Of a DNA stretch of 64,000 nucleotides, positions 32,787 through 43,029 are shown piece after piece. Position 1 is the stretch's first letter. Every line of letters begins with the position of its first letter. The notes under the pieces were generated by a model that made no database searches, was not told where the DNA came from, and saw only the letters and a list, made by a program, of their open reading frames with translations. Source of the DNA: Gracilariopsis chorda (Eukaryota; Rhodophyta; Florideophyceae; Gracilariales; Gracilariaceae); the NCBI GenBank assembly GCA_003194525.1, contig NBIV01000236.1:62001-126000 (forward strand), in the 5' to 3' direction. Position numbers and translations under genes: made by a program.

Positions 32787-33594
32787 TGTGGTGCAATGCC
32801 CCAAAGGGGAAAAACACCGAAAGAAGTCCGGGATTTTCCTCTCACGAGGTGAACCCAGTTGGGTAGAGCCCTCCCAGAGGTGTCACGGCGAAGCCGGTTT
32901 GTAAGACCAGGGACACCTGTCGCGACTCGCGCAGGGAGGTGAAGGCGAAGAATCGGTATCCGCGTGAGCGGGGTGTGATCCTCAGTAGAAGTATGTTTCC
33001 ACGTAAGTGGGGGTGTGTGAGCGGATGCGCACACGAGGGCCGCGGATAGCGGGGGGTGCTACCCTAAAAAGGGGAAAGAGGAAGGGCGAAGTGGGTCGCG
33101 AGAGCGACGAGTAGATACGGCAATGCCGGTGGACAGGACTCCCTATACAGGGCGAAACACCAATATGATTGGAACAATTAGTACTCCCAATGATGGGTCT
33201 CCTTTAGATGTGCAAGGGGGGTGAACTTCCGTACACTACGGTGCTTCCCTCTAAGGAGGAGTTGAGAACACGCGGAGGCGGTAAAGCTCAGAGCCAATTC
33301 CCCAGGTTGGGGTCCCTTGTTGGGGAAGGTTTACTGGTGCGACGGCAGTGCGCCGTCGCACTAAGTACTAGCTTCCCAGAAATGGGTGTGAAAATAATAA
33401 ATAAAATTAACTAAAATACTCCACATTCCGTGGCAACATCCACTACTGTGGCCAACCGCCAATTCACCCAAAACCGTGTCCCACGTGTCCATATCCACCA
33501 TAGAGGGGCGTAGTTCATATACACACTACACAACCGATAATATCGGGAAAACGATCAAGTACCAAGAATCCCTCCCTGAGGGCGTTGCACTTCA
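32787..33594 (-). repeat. 3' LTR of family B
   Basis: 808 bases, TGTGGTGCAATG...TTGCACTTCA on the plus strand. It contains many CCNN-loop-NNGG palindromes, for example 32799-32809, 32838-32849, 32870-32880 and 32960-32971. Confidence 0.98.
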
Positions 33595-33606
33595 TATCCC
33601 CCCCTA
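33595..33606 (-). promoter_or_regulatory. polypurine tract of family B
   Basis: On the minus strand, AGGGGGGATA lies directly before the 3' LTR, as expected for the plus-strand primer of reverse transcription. Confidence 0.7.
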
Positions 33607-33649
33607 AGACGGGAAAACGACCGCGGACGCGGAGGATTCCCAGACGAAA

Positions 33650-34357
33650 ATGGGTGATAAAAGCGCGTGCGCCGTCTCCGGTTCTCCGGCAAAATCCCTC
33701 TGCACCAGAGTCAATACCTCCTGCTACTGCAGCTGTCATTTCCTCGCCTCGCCTTCGCGCTTCCTCGTCACCGAGCGTACTCCGACAAACAACATCCACC
33801 ACCACAGCCAACCTCCGAGGTCTCTCTGGCGATATACCACCGGTTTCCGGTCGGTTCCCCTGCCTCAGGGCGATCAACCTCCGGTACAACCGGGAAATAC
33901 GGCTGCTGAAGCCGACCATCCCTTCGCATTACCACCTTCGGTGGGATCCTCCGAGGAGGCGCGCGAGCTTCGCGATACGCCCCGGCATGTGCCGGAAGAC
34001 CACCCGGTGGGGTACGTCGATTCCGACGACTACTACCGCGCATACGGCGGGGATGACCCAATGGTCGATAACGAACCGGAAGAACCCGGGGAGATGGACG
34101 TAGAGGAAACCGGCGCTAGCGCGGAAGCTTTCCCAGAGGGGGCATCTCCGGCCGAGCCGGCTGCTGACCCTTCGGCGGCAAGTGCCGGACCTTCAATCCC
34201 CAGCGGGGTGACGGCAAATGAAAACGAAATCATCGCACGTTTCCTCCGGGGTGCCGGTCTTAGCGCTGCCGAGGTATCGGGGGATGTCACAACCATGGCG
34301 GACGCGTTGGCCTACCTCCTCGCTGGTGGTTACGCCCCGGACGATGGGGGTGAGTGA
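33650..34357 (+). CDS. antisense open frame between pol and the 3' LTR of family B
   Basis: 235 codons on the strand opposite gag-pol, with an ATG in good context (AAAATGG). The first third is basic and Ser/Pro/Cys-rich. The rest is acidic (DSDDYYRAYGGDDP, then EEPGEMDVEE) with a helical C-terminus (EIIARFLRGAGLSAAEVSGD). A second frame on the same strand (33585-34103) is also protein-like in its first half but lacks an ATG, so the true reading may shift. Antisense ORFs in this location are known from some large plant Ty3/gypsy elements; their function there is unclear. I recognise no domain. The sequence is hairpin-rich like the rest of the element. Confidence 0.4.
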   Translation: MGDKSACAVSGSPAKSLCTRVNTSCYCSCHFLASPSRFLVTERTPTNNIHHHSQPPRSLWRYTTGFRSVPLPQGDQPPVQPGNTAAEADHPFALPPSVGSSEEARELRDTPRHVPEDHPVGYVDSDDYYRAYGGDDPMVDNEPEEPGEMDVEETGASAEAFPEGASPAEPAADPSAASAGPSIPSGVTANENEIIARFLRGAGLSAAEVSGDVTTMADALAYLLAGGYAPDDGGE

Positions 34358-34548
34358 AACCTCTGGTCCAGTTTCCTGGTTCTTCTTTCCCTGGCTATGC
34401 CAGTTAGTGTAGTGTAGTATTGTGGGGAGCTAGCTGCTCCCCTGAATAAACTTTCCCGTTTAGAACGGTGCTTCTCGGTTGAGTTCCCCGTCTTCGACGG
34501 ACATTGCCTTGTTATCCTTTCCTTTCGCTCTCCGCTCGCGCGGCAACG

Positions 34549-37500
34549 TTACCCAACTTGGGCATTAACCAGCGTGGCTGGGGCTGCAGTTCCCGTTTGA
34601 CGGTGGTATCGCAGAACCTGCGACCGTGGGAGGTGTTCAATTGGCTCCCACGTATCCCCACTGGGGTCGTACCCGTACCAGCGGACGCGGTATTGTAGAA
34701 TACCATCCTGGTTCCAGGTGTATCCGACAAGTCGGTCTACTACGAACTCTCGTTCGTAGACCTGCCGGCCGTGCCGGGTGGTGGTTGTACTCCCTTGCGA
34801 GGGCTGCCCGCTGTGCGGTATAATGTCCCTTAGCAGGGTGTTCGGCGATAACTCCGACGTTGCCGTGCGCTGTTCTAGTGGCCGCTGCTCATGCGGGAAA
34901 ATATCCCTCAAGAGGGTGTGTGGTGTCACGGTTTTCCCCGGCAAGTCATTCCCCATTGGGGTGTCGTTGTTCCCGTCTTCACGGTAGGCCGGGCGAACCG
35001 CCAGTCGGCGGGGGACTTGGGCTCCGCTTTCGCGGTTGAGCTCACGAACCGCGAGTTTGCGGGAAGATGACCGCTCCTGCGGGATCGTCATTTCCACAAT
35101 CCCCTGGGGGGTCCCGTGCGACACGGTGATTGGGTGGCAAACCGCCTCCCTGCCAGGCGCACGAGCGCTCTGCACCATACGTTCCGGCGACGCCGTGGTG
35201 TCCACGGCTACTGACGGGTTGCCTGGGGCTAACTCCGGTACACCGGTATTTTGGTCAAAATTCCCCTTTGGGGGGTTCTGGGCAGGTGCCGATGACACCC
35301 TTTTCAGGGGAATTGCCGCTGAGCGCAGTGCACCATCTCCGTGAGGAGGAGCAGCGTCCGGTACGACCGGTTTCGAGCGTGCGATGGCGCGCGTTATTCC
35401 CGAGTTTCTCGGTTCTTCGCCGCAGCGATGCGGGGGTTGGCGCAAATTATTCCCCGTAGCGGGGGCTTTGATTCCGTCAACGACGGGAGGCGTTTCCGGT
35501 GCTTGCAAGCCAGGGCTTAAAGCTTCGACTGCAGCTTGGCCGCCTTTTTCCCCAAGAGGGGTGTGGGTATTCCCCTGTGAGGCCGGCGTATCTGGGCGCC
35601 CCTTCTCCGCAGGGCGCGGGTCTGATCGACCTGATTGAACCGCTTCCGCGGGGACTTCCGCCAACTGCGGCTTCGAGGCATCGGGCGATTGCCTTTCCGC
35701 TGCTGCGGTATTGGAGTGAGGCTTCTCGTTTTCCCGTGACAAACGGTGTATTTGCCGCTTTTGCGGGGCCTGCGCGTCTGGTTCCTGTTGCACAGCACTG
35801 CCCGGGAACGGGGAATTAGTGTCGCGTGACATACTCCGTGCTCCACGGTCAGTGTTCCGTATGTTACGGTGTGTTTCCCGTTGCGACGGTGATATCGTTC
35901 CTCGAAAACGAGTGTTCTCCTCCCCCTCCTTAGACGGAGCGGCGGGATAAGGGATAACATTCCCCGCCTGGCGGGTATAAATGCGCGCCAGTGGGGCAGA
36001 TGTGGTAGGGGCGGGCGCTGAGGGGCCCGAATTACCCGGCTGAGCCGGTGAGTCCGACAGAGTCGGTAGGTCTGAGAGACCCCGGCTGGGGTGTGGTAGT
36101 ACCGTAGGTCTAGTACTCCCGGATTGTTCCGGTGTAGCGGAGTCCGTAGAAACGGGGTTGCCTGGACCCAGGACTACCTCTGACGAGGGAGGAGGGGCAA
36201 GGACAACACGATCACGGGAAATCCGTTCGTGCGTGTCCCCCATCTCTACCACGACAGTGTCGGTGTTAACAGAGATCACCTTGAAGGGTCCATCCGCCAC
36301 AGGCGAGAGTTTGTGACGCTTCTCCCGTTCCGGGTTGTAGTATTCCTTCCTGATGAAGGCGTAGTTATTTGCCCGAATCGGGGACGGTTTTCCTCGCAAG
36401 CGAGCGTCAAAATCCCGCTTGTAAGCGGCTTGGGCCCGTGCCATAGACTTCCGCGCCGCGGGGACCAGCTTGGAAAGCCATTGCTTCCATTGCTGCCGGT
36501 AGATACCCACAGATGGGAAATTGTCCAAGGTAGCTTGGGGTTCCAGCGCCACAGGCGGGGGTGTTCTAGATAGAACTAACTCGAATGGCGAAACTCCGGT
36601 AGTCCGGTGTACCTGCGTATTGTACGCGTAGGTTACCGCATCAGCGTAGAGATCCCAATTCGTTGGGTGGTCAGCGACGTAGGAACGTAACGCCGCGAGT
36701 AACGTCCGGTTAAACCGTTCAACTTGCCCATTACACTGGGGGTGGTAGGTAGTCGTGAACAAGTTCTTGACATCCAGGATGCGACAAACATCCTGGAAGA
36801 ACTTGCTCACGAACTGCTTCCCGTTGTCAGAGAGCACCTCTACAGGGGGACCGTAGACAAAAATCCAGTGCGTCACCAGAGCCTGGGCCACCGTGAGAGC
36901 GGTTATCCTCCGAAGAGGGACAGTCCGTACCAGCTTAGAAAAGCGGTCGGTAATGACAAGTAGAAACTTGTTTCCACGTTTCGTGGTGAGTAATGGTCCG
37001 AGAATATCGATCGCAATAAACTCGAGCGGCGCCCTTGCGGGGAATAGTTTCATCTTCTTCGCATTTTTGCGGAGTTTGACGCGATTCTTCGCGCATTCGC
37101 TACAAAACCGCACAGTTGCGTAGCAATCCACCGCCATTGCGGGCCAATAGAAATCCCTTCGCAGGGTTAGGTAGAGTTTCCTCCCACCTGGGTGACCTCC
37201 AATGGGGGCGTAGTGTGATAGATGTAACACCCGCGATTGCAGGGAATGTGGTACCACAATCTGTGGGCGGGCTTCGACCTTTCTTACGAGGTAGCCTTTG
37301 TCGTTTACCCCGAAAGGAAGATCTTCACCACCGTTGATACGGGCACGAATTCTCGTACAGAATGGGTCGCCGAATTGTTCTCGGATCATTTCTTCCGGTG
37401 ATACCGGTACAAAGTTTCCCGGTAACGGGTTCTCAGATTTATCTCGCGATGCGAGTAGTTCGTCAAAATCAGCATCCTCGTCCCAGGTTTCTGGCGTAGC

Positions 37501-40110
37501 CTCGACGGCATGTTCCGGATCATCCGGGTCTATAGCCATGAAGCATGGGACTTCATCATCCTCCGTTGGGAGTGCTTCCCCACTTGTGGGTAACCGCGAT
37601 AAAACGTCGGCCTGAGTGTTCTGCGCGCCCTTTTTATAAATGAATTGAAAGTCATATTCCGCGAGGCGGAGTCTCCAGCGCATGAGGCGTCCCGACGGGT
37701 CGGAGATATTCATCAACCACCTCAATGAGGAATGATCCGTGTACACGGTAAAGTGAATTCCCATAAGGTAGGGGCGCAGAGTGGTCATCGCCCATACGAC
37801 GGCGAGGCACTCTTTCTCCGATACGGAGTAGTTCCGCTCATGAACATTGAGCGAACGTGATCAATAACCAATTGGATGCCGTTCCCCCTCGGGGGTGGTT
37901 TGAAAAGGAGCACACCCGACTTGGTAGTCGCTCGAGTCCGTATCTACGGAGTATGGCAACCCAAGTTTTGGGAGATGTAGGATTGGTGCTGATGTGACAG
38001 CCTCCTTTAAGGAGTTGAAGGCTTCCGATTGCTCGGGCGTAAATATTCCCAGTTTTGGGGGGTTCCCCTTTCGCAACAACGCGTTCAGGGGCGCTGCAGT
38101 ATCCGAAAAGTTCGGGATAAACCGTCGATAGAAGTTGACCAGCCCCAGAAAGGAGCGCAGTTCCGTTTGAGTACGGGGTTCCTTCGCCTCAACGAGGGAT
38201 TTGACTCGAGCTTTCTCGATCGCTAACCGTCCAGGACGGATAATGTGACCCAGATACTTCACAGTATCTGTGAAAAACTCGCATTTCCTCAACTTGAGGG
38301 TAATTCCCGCATCGCGGAGTACGGTGAGCACGTCTCGGACGTGAGTGAGATGGTCGTCCAACGAGTTGGAGAAGATGATGATATCATCAAGGTAGACCAG
38401 ACAACTCCGCCACTTAAAGCGGTTGAGTAGAATATCCACTGCACGCTGAAAGGTGGCGGGGGCGTTGGTTAACCCAAATGGCATCCGCTTGAAGCGGTAC
38501 GTTCCTGCATGGCAGGTGAATGCGGTTTTGTCGCGATCCTCCTGTCTGACAGGTACTTGCCAATATCCCCAATTGGCATCAAGGGCCGTGAACACGGTGG
38601 CGTCTCCAAGGGAGTCAATGCACTCGTCCATACGAGGGATGGGGTACGTGTCCCTAACAGTCACGGCATTGAGCCGGCGGTAGTCGACACAGAACCTCCA
38701 GGTTCCGTCGGCCTTTAAAGCCAGTACAACTGGGGATGCCCAGGGTGATTGAGCGGGCTCAATCACACCTGCGCGGAGCATCTTGTCCACCTGGGACTGC
38801 TCCTCTTCCCGAGCTTTCGGACTTGCCCTGTAAGGGGGTTGTGCAACCGGTCGCGCACCGGGGATTAAATCGATCCGGTGTTCCGTTGCATTAATCTCGC
38901 CAAGCGAGCCATCCCACATTGTGGTGAATTCCCGTAACATAGTACGGAGTTTGTCGCGGTGCGACTCTGGCACGTGGCTGAAGTCCAGCGCTTCAAGTGC
39001 TTTTTCCGGATCAATCCGGTCATTGCTCGATGGAGCATTGTCCTGTGGAACAGGTGTGGTTTGCAATTCCGAGTTACTCGGTATGTTCGGCGCTGAAGTA
39101 GCGGTTTCCTCCCCCTCCTTAGACTTGACGTCTTCGGACGGCGGGGCGAACTCCTCAGAAGAGGTGGTAACTCCGAGTACATCGGCGGCTGTCATCTTTG
39201 TTGGCAGCATTCCCATAGGATGGGGGGTTACACTCCCAATTACTTGGTGTTTGACCAGATACTGGGGGTGTTTGCCAAGGTTGGCAACCAATATCCGGAA
39301 AGGGACATCCGGGGAAATGGAGACAATTCCATTAGCCAGCGCCAGCTGGGATTTCTCGTACAACGAGGCGAGGGGTTGTATAACCCGAAGACCGTGTTGA
39401 CGGGAATTTACCTGCACCCAGACTTGGGACTCAGCCGGTATAGAAACCGAGGCAGCGACGCGGAGCTTGGTGGACTCGCGGGACGCGGGCGGTGGTTCCT
39501 GCGCAGCAGGGAGCGGAACTTGTCTCCGAGAGGACCGCTTTAGCGGGCGGCGAACAATCGGAACCGACGATCCGTCGTCAAGTTCTACACGCCTGAGGCG
39601 GGGCCTGATTGCGTCGACAAATCTGTCGCAGTAATCACATCCCAGTATGACTGGTGCTGCCAATGAATGGCAAACGATGAAGTCCAACTTCACCACGGAG
39701 GTACCAAGTCTCACGACGAGGTCCACTGTGCCCACCGTTTGTAACGGGTTGTTATTCGCATCCGAAATGTCGGGGACCGCGTCAGAGCGGATACGAGACC
39801 GCACAAGCGGGGGTAACAATGATTCCACAACGAAGTTGGGGCCTGCACCTGTATCCAGGACGGTGAGAAACCTCACCATAAACTGGGGGTCAAGGCCAAG
39901 GTCGGCATAGACCTTATAATTGCGCTTGGCCAAGACCAAGACTCTACCGGGAATCCGGGGATTTTTACTCCGTATCCACGGGCGACGCAACACACCGAGG
40001 TGCGCAGAGTCCGCGTCAGCGGTGTCTTTCCTCGAGAGGACTTTCACCGGGGAGCGAGGCGAGGACGCCTCGGGCGCCAACAGCCTCGTTCTTGAGGACG
40101 CCTCTCCCAA
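34549..40110 (-). pseudogene. pol polyprotein of family B (PR-RT-RH-IN-chromodomain), one in-frame TGA
   Basis: One frame of about 1850 codons, interrupted only by TGA at 37861-37863 within RNase H (HPIGY-stop-SRSLNVHERNYS), where relatives have Trp. Protease shows VLDTGAGPN. Reverse transcriptase shows FCVDYRRLNAV and YLDDIIIFSNS. RNase H continues with YTDHSSLRWLM and ADVLSRLP. Integrase has the HHCC zinc domain (HLSHYAPIGGHPGG, then CSECAKNR) and the core residues (IAIDILGP, LSDNGKQF, GQVERFNRT). A long Pro/Ser/Gly-rich linker of about 450 residues follows, then a chromodomain near the C-terminus (EFVVDRLVGYTWNQDG, then LQYRVRWYGYDPSGDTWEP). The frame stays open upstream of 40110 and overlaps the end of gag in the -1 phase. 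No ATG is near its start, so it is probably expressed by frameshift or re-initiation. Confidence 0.9.
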
Positions 40111-40127
40111 AGGGGAGACTCCCTCAG

Positions 40128-42111
40128 TTAGTTTTCCGCCTTCGGCGGTGGGTTGGTTTCCTCGACAACGAGTGCTTCATCCCGTTGACGGGGGTTTCTA
40201 TCCGCATAAGCGGGGGTTGCAACGGATGGTTGCGTGATCTCCCGAATCGGGGTGTATGAAGCTTGCCGCGCACGCGGGGTCTGTGGTAGGGCGTGGGAAA
40301 AGTCCGTTTTAGCACGGAGGTAGGAAGCCGTCGGGACGGAACGTTTCTCCTCTGGAGTGAGGGCCTCATAATTTGCCACCACCTTGGCCATATCCTTCAG
40401 TGAACAAATACACTGAGGAGAGGTATGGCCATGGGCATAGCACAGGTGGCAAATGAGAGCCAGCACCGCGACACGCGGATTATTATTCCGAGTATCGGAG
40501 AAGCGAACCGCAGGGCGGGTGTCAGTCCATCCAGGCCGTTGATAACGGGATTGACCGTTTGAAAACGGGAGTCGTTGGGGTTGAACCCGACTGTTACCAC
40601 CGTATAGAACGGGATCTTCTGTTCCCGTATCATGGGTCATCTCCGTCGTTGACGGTAACTCACTGGTGGGTATCGACACACCATCCCCCTGCGCTAAATG
40701 CACGGTATCAAATCCCTGTCCAGGGTTCCCATCCGCGGTGAGCGGGAGAGAGGAAGCTTCGCTTTCCAGCAACAACGCCTTGGCGGATTTAGACCGATTG
40801 TTCGGAGTTCTTGCACGAAGTGCATCCCCTTCCGCTCGAGCGTGTTGGACCAGCTCGAGGTAGGTGATCCTTCGCTTCTCCTCCCGATAACGGGTAACTA
40901 AACTCCGGATTGCCGGGTCAAGACCATCAATGAACATGGTACTGCGCTCCCCAGCGGGGTATACGTTACCACATCTGTGGAAAGCCTTGTTAAGGCGCAC
41001 CGAGTAATCGGTCTCGGTCTCTCCAGCACGCTGGCGTGTATCTCGCAACGCGAGGATAGCCTGCTGAATAGCGGTGTTGGTGGCGTAGGAGCGCAGAAGA
41101 TACTGCACAGCCTCCGGCCAGCAAGTAACTCCTCCCTCGGAAGCGCGAGAAGATCCTCTGACAGAGGTGTATTGGTCCTCCGCCACTCCCCGTAAGAAAT
41201 ACGGTAAAGCCAAATAGGCTTGTCCCTCATTCATACCGAGGATATCGGCCTCCGCTACAAAGCGGGATAGGAAATCCAGTACTAGGACTGGGTCCTCTCC
41301 AGTAAAATACTGGTTGCGGAGCGAGAGCTGCATTCGCTTAATGCATTCTCGCACCTTTCCCGTACCACGGGGCGGAGTCCGAGGAGCTCGAGCTAACCGA
41401 ATGGTTTCGGGATGAGTCCGAAGATGTCGAAGAATCGGAGTCCGAATATTTTCGGTGGTGTTTCCGTCGGTGACGGCGTTTCTTCTTCCCAGCAAGCTGG
41501 TCGTTGTGCGATGCCTCGTTTACCGGATCACCCGGGGATGGTTTGTCCATGAGGACGAACTGCTCCAGCGTCTCCAGGCGGGCACCAATCCGATCAAATC
41601 GGGCTTCAACTCCTTCGATGAAGGCGGCGGGTTGTCCCAAACTCTCCAACACGGAGTTGACGTCAGACCGTAAAATACGGAGTTCCTCGGCGACGTCCTT
41701 TACGGGGGTTGCCGAGACCACCTCTTGGAGGGATTTTAGTTCCCCTACAAGGGTGTCATGGGCGGTCCACAGAGCGCGGACCTGGGATTCCAGGGAAGTC
41801 CCCTGGGGGGTGTTATCGCCCGTTCCACGGGGGCTTGAAGCCGCGACAGCGGGAGCAGGCCGGGGTGCCTGGGGCACTGCGGCAACAGCCGGAGTCGATG
41901 CTGCATTCCCCTGCGGGGGTGATAACGAGGGCAAAAGGAGGTTCCGGGGTTCCCGGTCGGGGGTATCATTCCGCGATGAAGCGGCGCCAGCACGGCTGGA
42001 ACTTGTCCGTATAGGGATACGGGGTACGAACCGAACTTCGGAAGTGTCCGCGTTGTCGCGGGAGCGACTACGCGTAACCACTGGCTCCGCGTCGGAGGGA
42101 TTTCTCGACAT
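40128..42111 (-). pseudogene. gag of family B, in two overlapping frames
   Basis: The N-terminal frame (42111-41338) is Ala/Pro/Ser-rich with a coiled coil (LRILRSDVNSVLESLGQPAA) and a basic KKKRRHRRKHHRKYSDSD patch. The C-terminal frame (41495-40128) holds the capsid-like retrotransposon gag helices (FTGEDPVLVLDFLSRFVAEA; LRDTRQRAGETETDYSVRLN) and ends with one zinc-knuckle-like motif (CHLCYAHGHTSPQC). The two frames overlap at 41338-41495 and need a shift to be read as one protein. That shift is either an indel or a programmed event. The start ATG at 42111 is about 105 bases after the 5' LTR. Confidence 0.8.
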
Positions 42112-42195
42112 GAGAAAATACCGTTACGACGGGAAACGATCACGGAACTTCCGGTGAATGAAAACAAACCTCGTAAGAGGGAAAACAAAAACCGA

Positions 42196-42213
42196 TTCTA
42201 GGTCGGGAGACCA
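42196..42213 (-). promoter_or_regulatory. primer-binding site of family B
   Basis: Three bases inside the 5' LTR, the minus strand reads TGGTCTCCCGACCTAGAA. The plus strand of the same site reads like a tRNA 3' end, with GGTCGGGAGACCA, so the primer should be a tRNA whose acceptor stem begins CTCCCGA. Confidence 0.65.
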
Positions 42214-42216
42214 CTT

Positions 42217-43024
42217 TGTGGTGCAATGCCCCAAAGGGGAAAAACACCAAAAGACGTCCGGGATCTTCCTCTCACGAGGTGAACCCAGTTGGGTAGAGCC
42301 CTCCCAGAGGTGTCACGGCGAAGCCGGTTTGTAAGACCAGGGACACCTGTCGCGACTCGCGGAGGGAGGTGAAGGCGAAGAATCGGTATCTGCGTGAGCG
42401 GGGTGTGATCCTCAGTAGAGGTATGTTTCCACGTAAGTGGGGGTGTGTGAGCGGATGCGCACACGAGGGCCGCGGATAGCGGGGGGTGCTACCCTAAAAA
42501 GGGGAAAGAGGAAGGGCGAAGTGGGTCGCGAGAGCGACGAGTAGATACGGCAATGCCGGTGGACAGGACTCCCTATACAGGGCGAAACACCAATATGATT
42601 GGAACAATTAGTACTCCCAATGATGGGTCTCCTTTAGATGTGCAAGGGGGGTGAACTTCCGTACACTACGGTGCTTCCCTCCAAGGAGGAGTTGAGAACA
42701 CGCGGAGGCGGTAAGGCTCAGAGCCAATTCCCCAGGTTGGGGTCCCTTGTTGGGGAAGGTTTACTGGTGCGACGGCAGTGCGCCGTCGCACTAAGTACTA
42801 GCTTCCCAGAAATGGGTGTGAAAATAATAAATAAAATTAACTAAAATACTCCACATTCCGTGGCAACATCCACTACTGTGGTCAACCGCCAATTCACCCA
42901 AAACCGTGTCCCACGTGTCCATATCCACCATAGTGGGGCGTAGTTCATATACACACTACACAACCGATAATATCGGGAAAACGATCAAGTACCAAGAATC
43001 CCTCCCTGAGGGCGTTGCACTTCA
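42217..43024 (-). repeat. 5' LTR of family B
   Basis: 808 bases, about ten differences from 32787-33594. At least three of the differences fall in palindrome stems, breaking a stem in one copy that is intact in the other. Confidence 0.98.
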
Positions 43025-43029
43025 ATTGA

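Larger units (their letters stand above)
32787..43024 (-). mobile_element. chromodomain Ty3/gypsy retrotransposon, family B, full length and packed with mini-hairpins
   Basis: 10238 bases with two 808-base LTRs that differ at about ten positions by eye. Coding is on the minus strand: gag (40128-42111, two frames), pol (34549-40110) with protease, reverse transcriptase, RNase H, integrase and a C-terminal chromodomain, and an antisense open frame near the 3' LTR. The primer-binding site and purine tract are in the expected places. The whole sequence carries closely spaced interrupted palindromes of form CCNN-loop-NNGG, in LTRs and genes alike. For example, four lie between 41236 and 41313. Family A and host genes lack this. 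Confidence 0.97.
32782..43029. repeat. 5-base target duplication ATTGA around family B
   Basis: ATTGA occurs at 32782-32786 and again at 43025-43029, directly against the TG...CA ends of the nested element. Copy 1 has a single ATTGA at the matching place, so it serves as the empty site. Confidence 0.98.

Noticed and set aside
35036..35819. Plus-strand open frames opposite the family B pol linker
   Set aside because: They arise because CC...GG palindromes read alike on both strands in a stop-poor region; no ATG-led, domain-like protein is seen, unlike 33650-34357.
36160..36760. Interpretation of mini-palindromes as CCN7GG restriction sites
   Set aside because: Loop lengths vary from 2 to more than 6 bases, so total spacing is not constant, while stem pairing is.
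32787..43024. Mini-palindromes as a CRISPR-like array or simple tandem repeat
   Set aside because: The stems differ in sequence from one to the next and the spacers code for conserved RT and integrase residues; there is no repeated unit.
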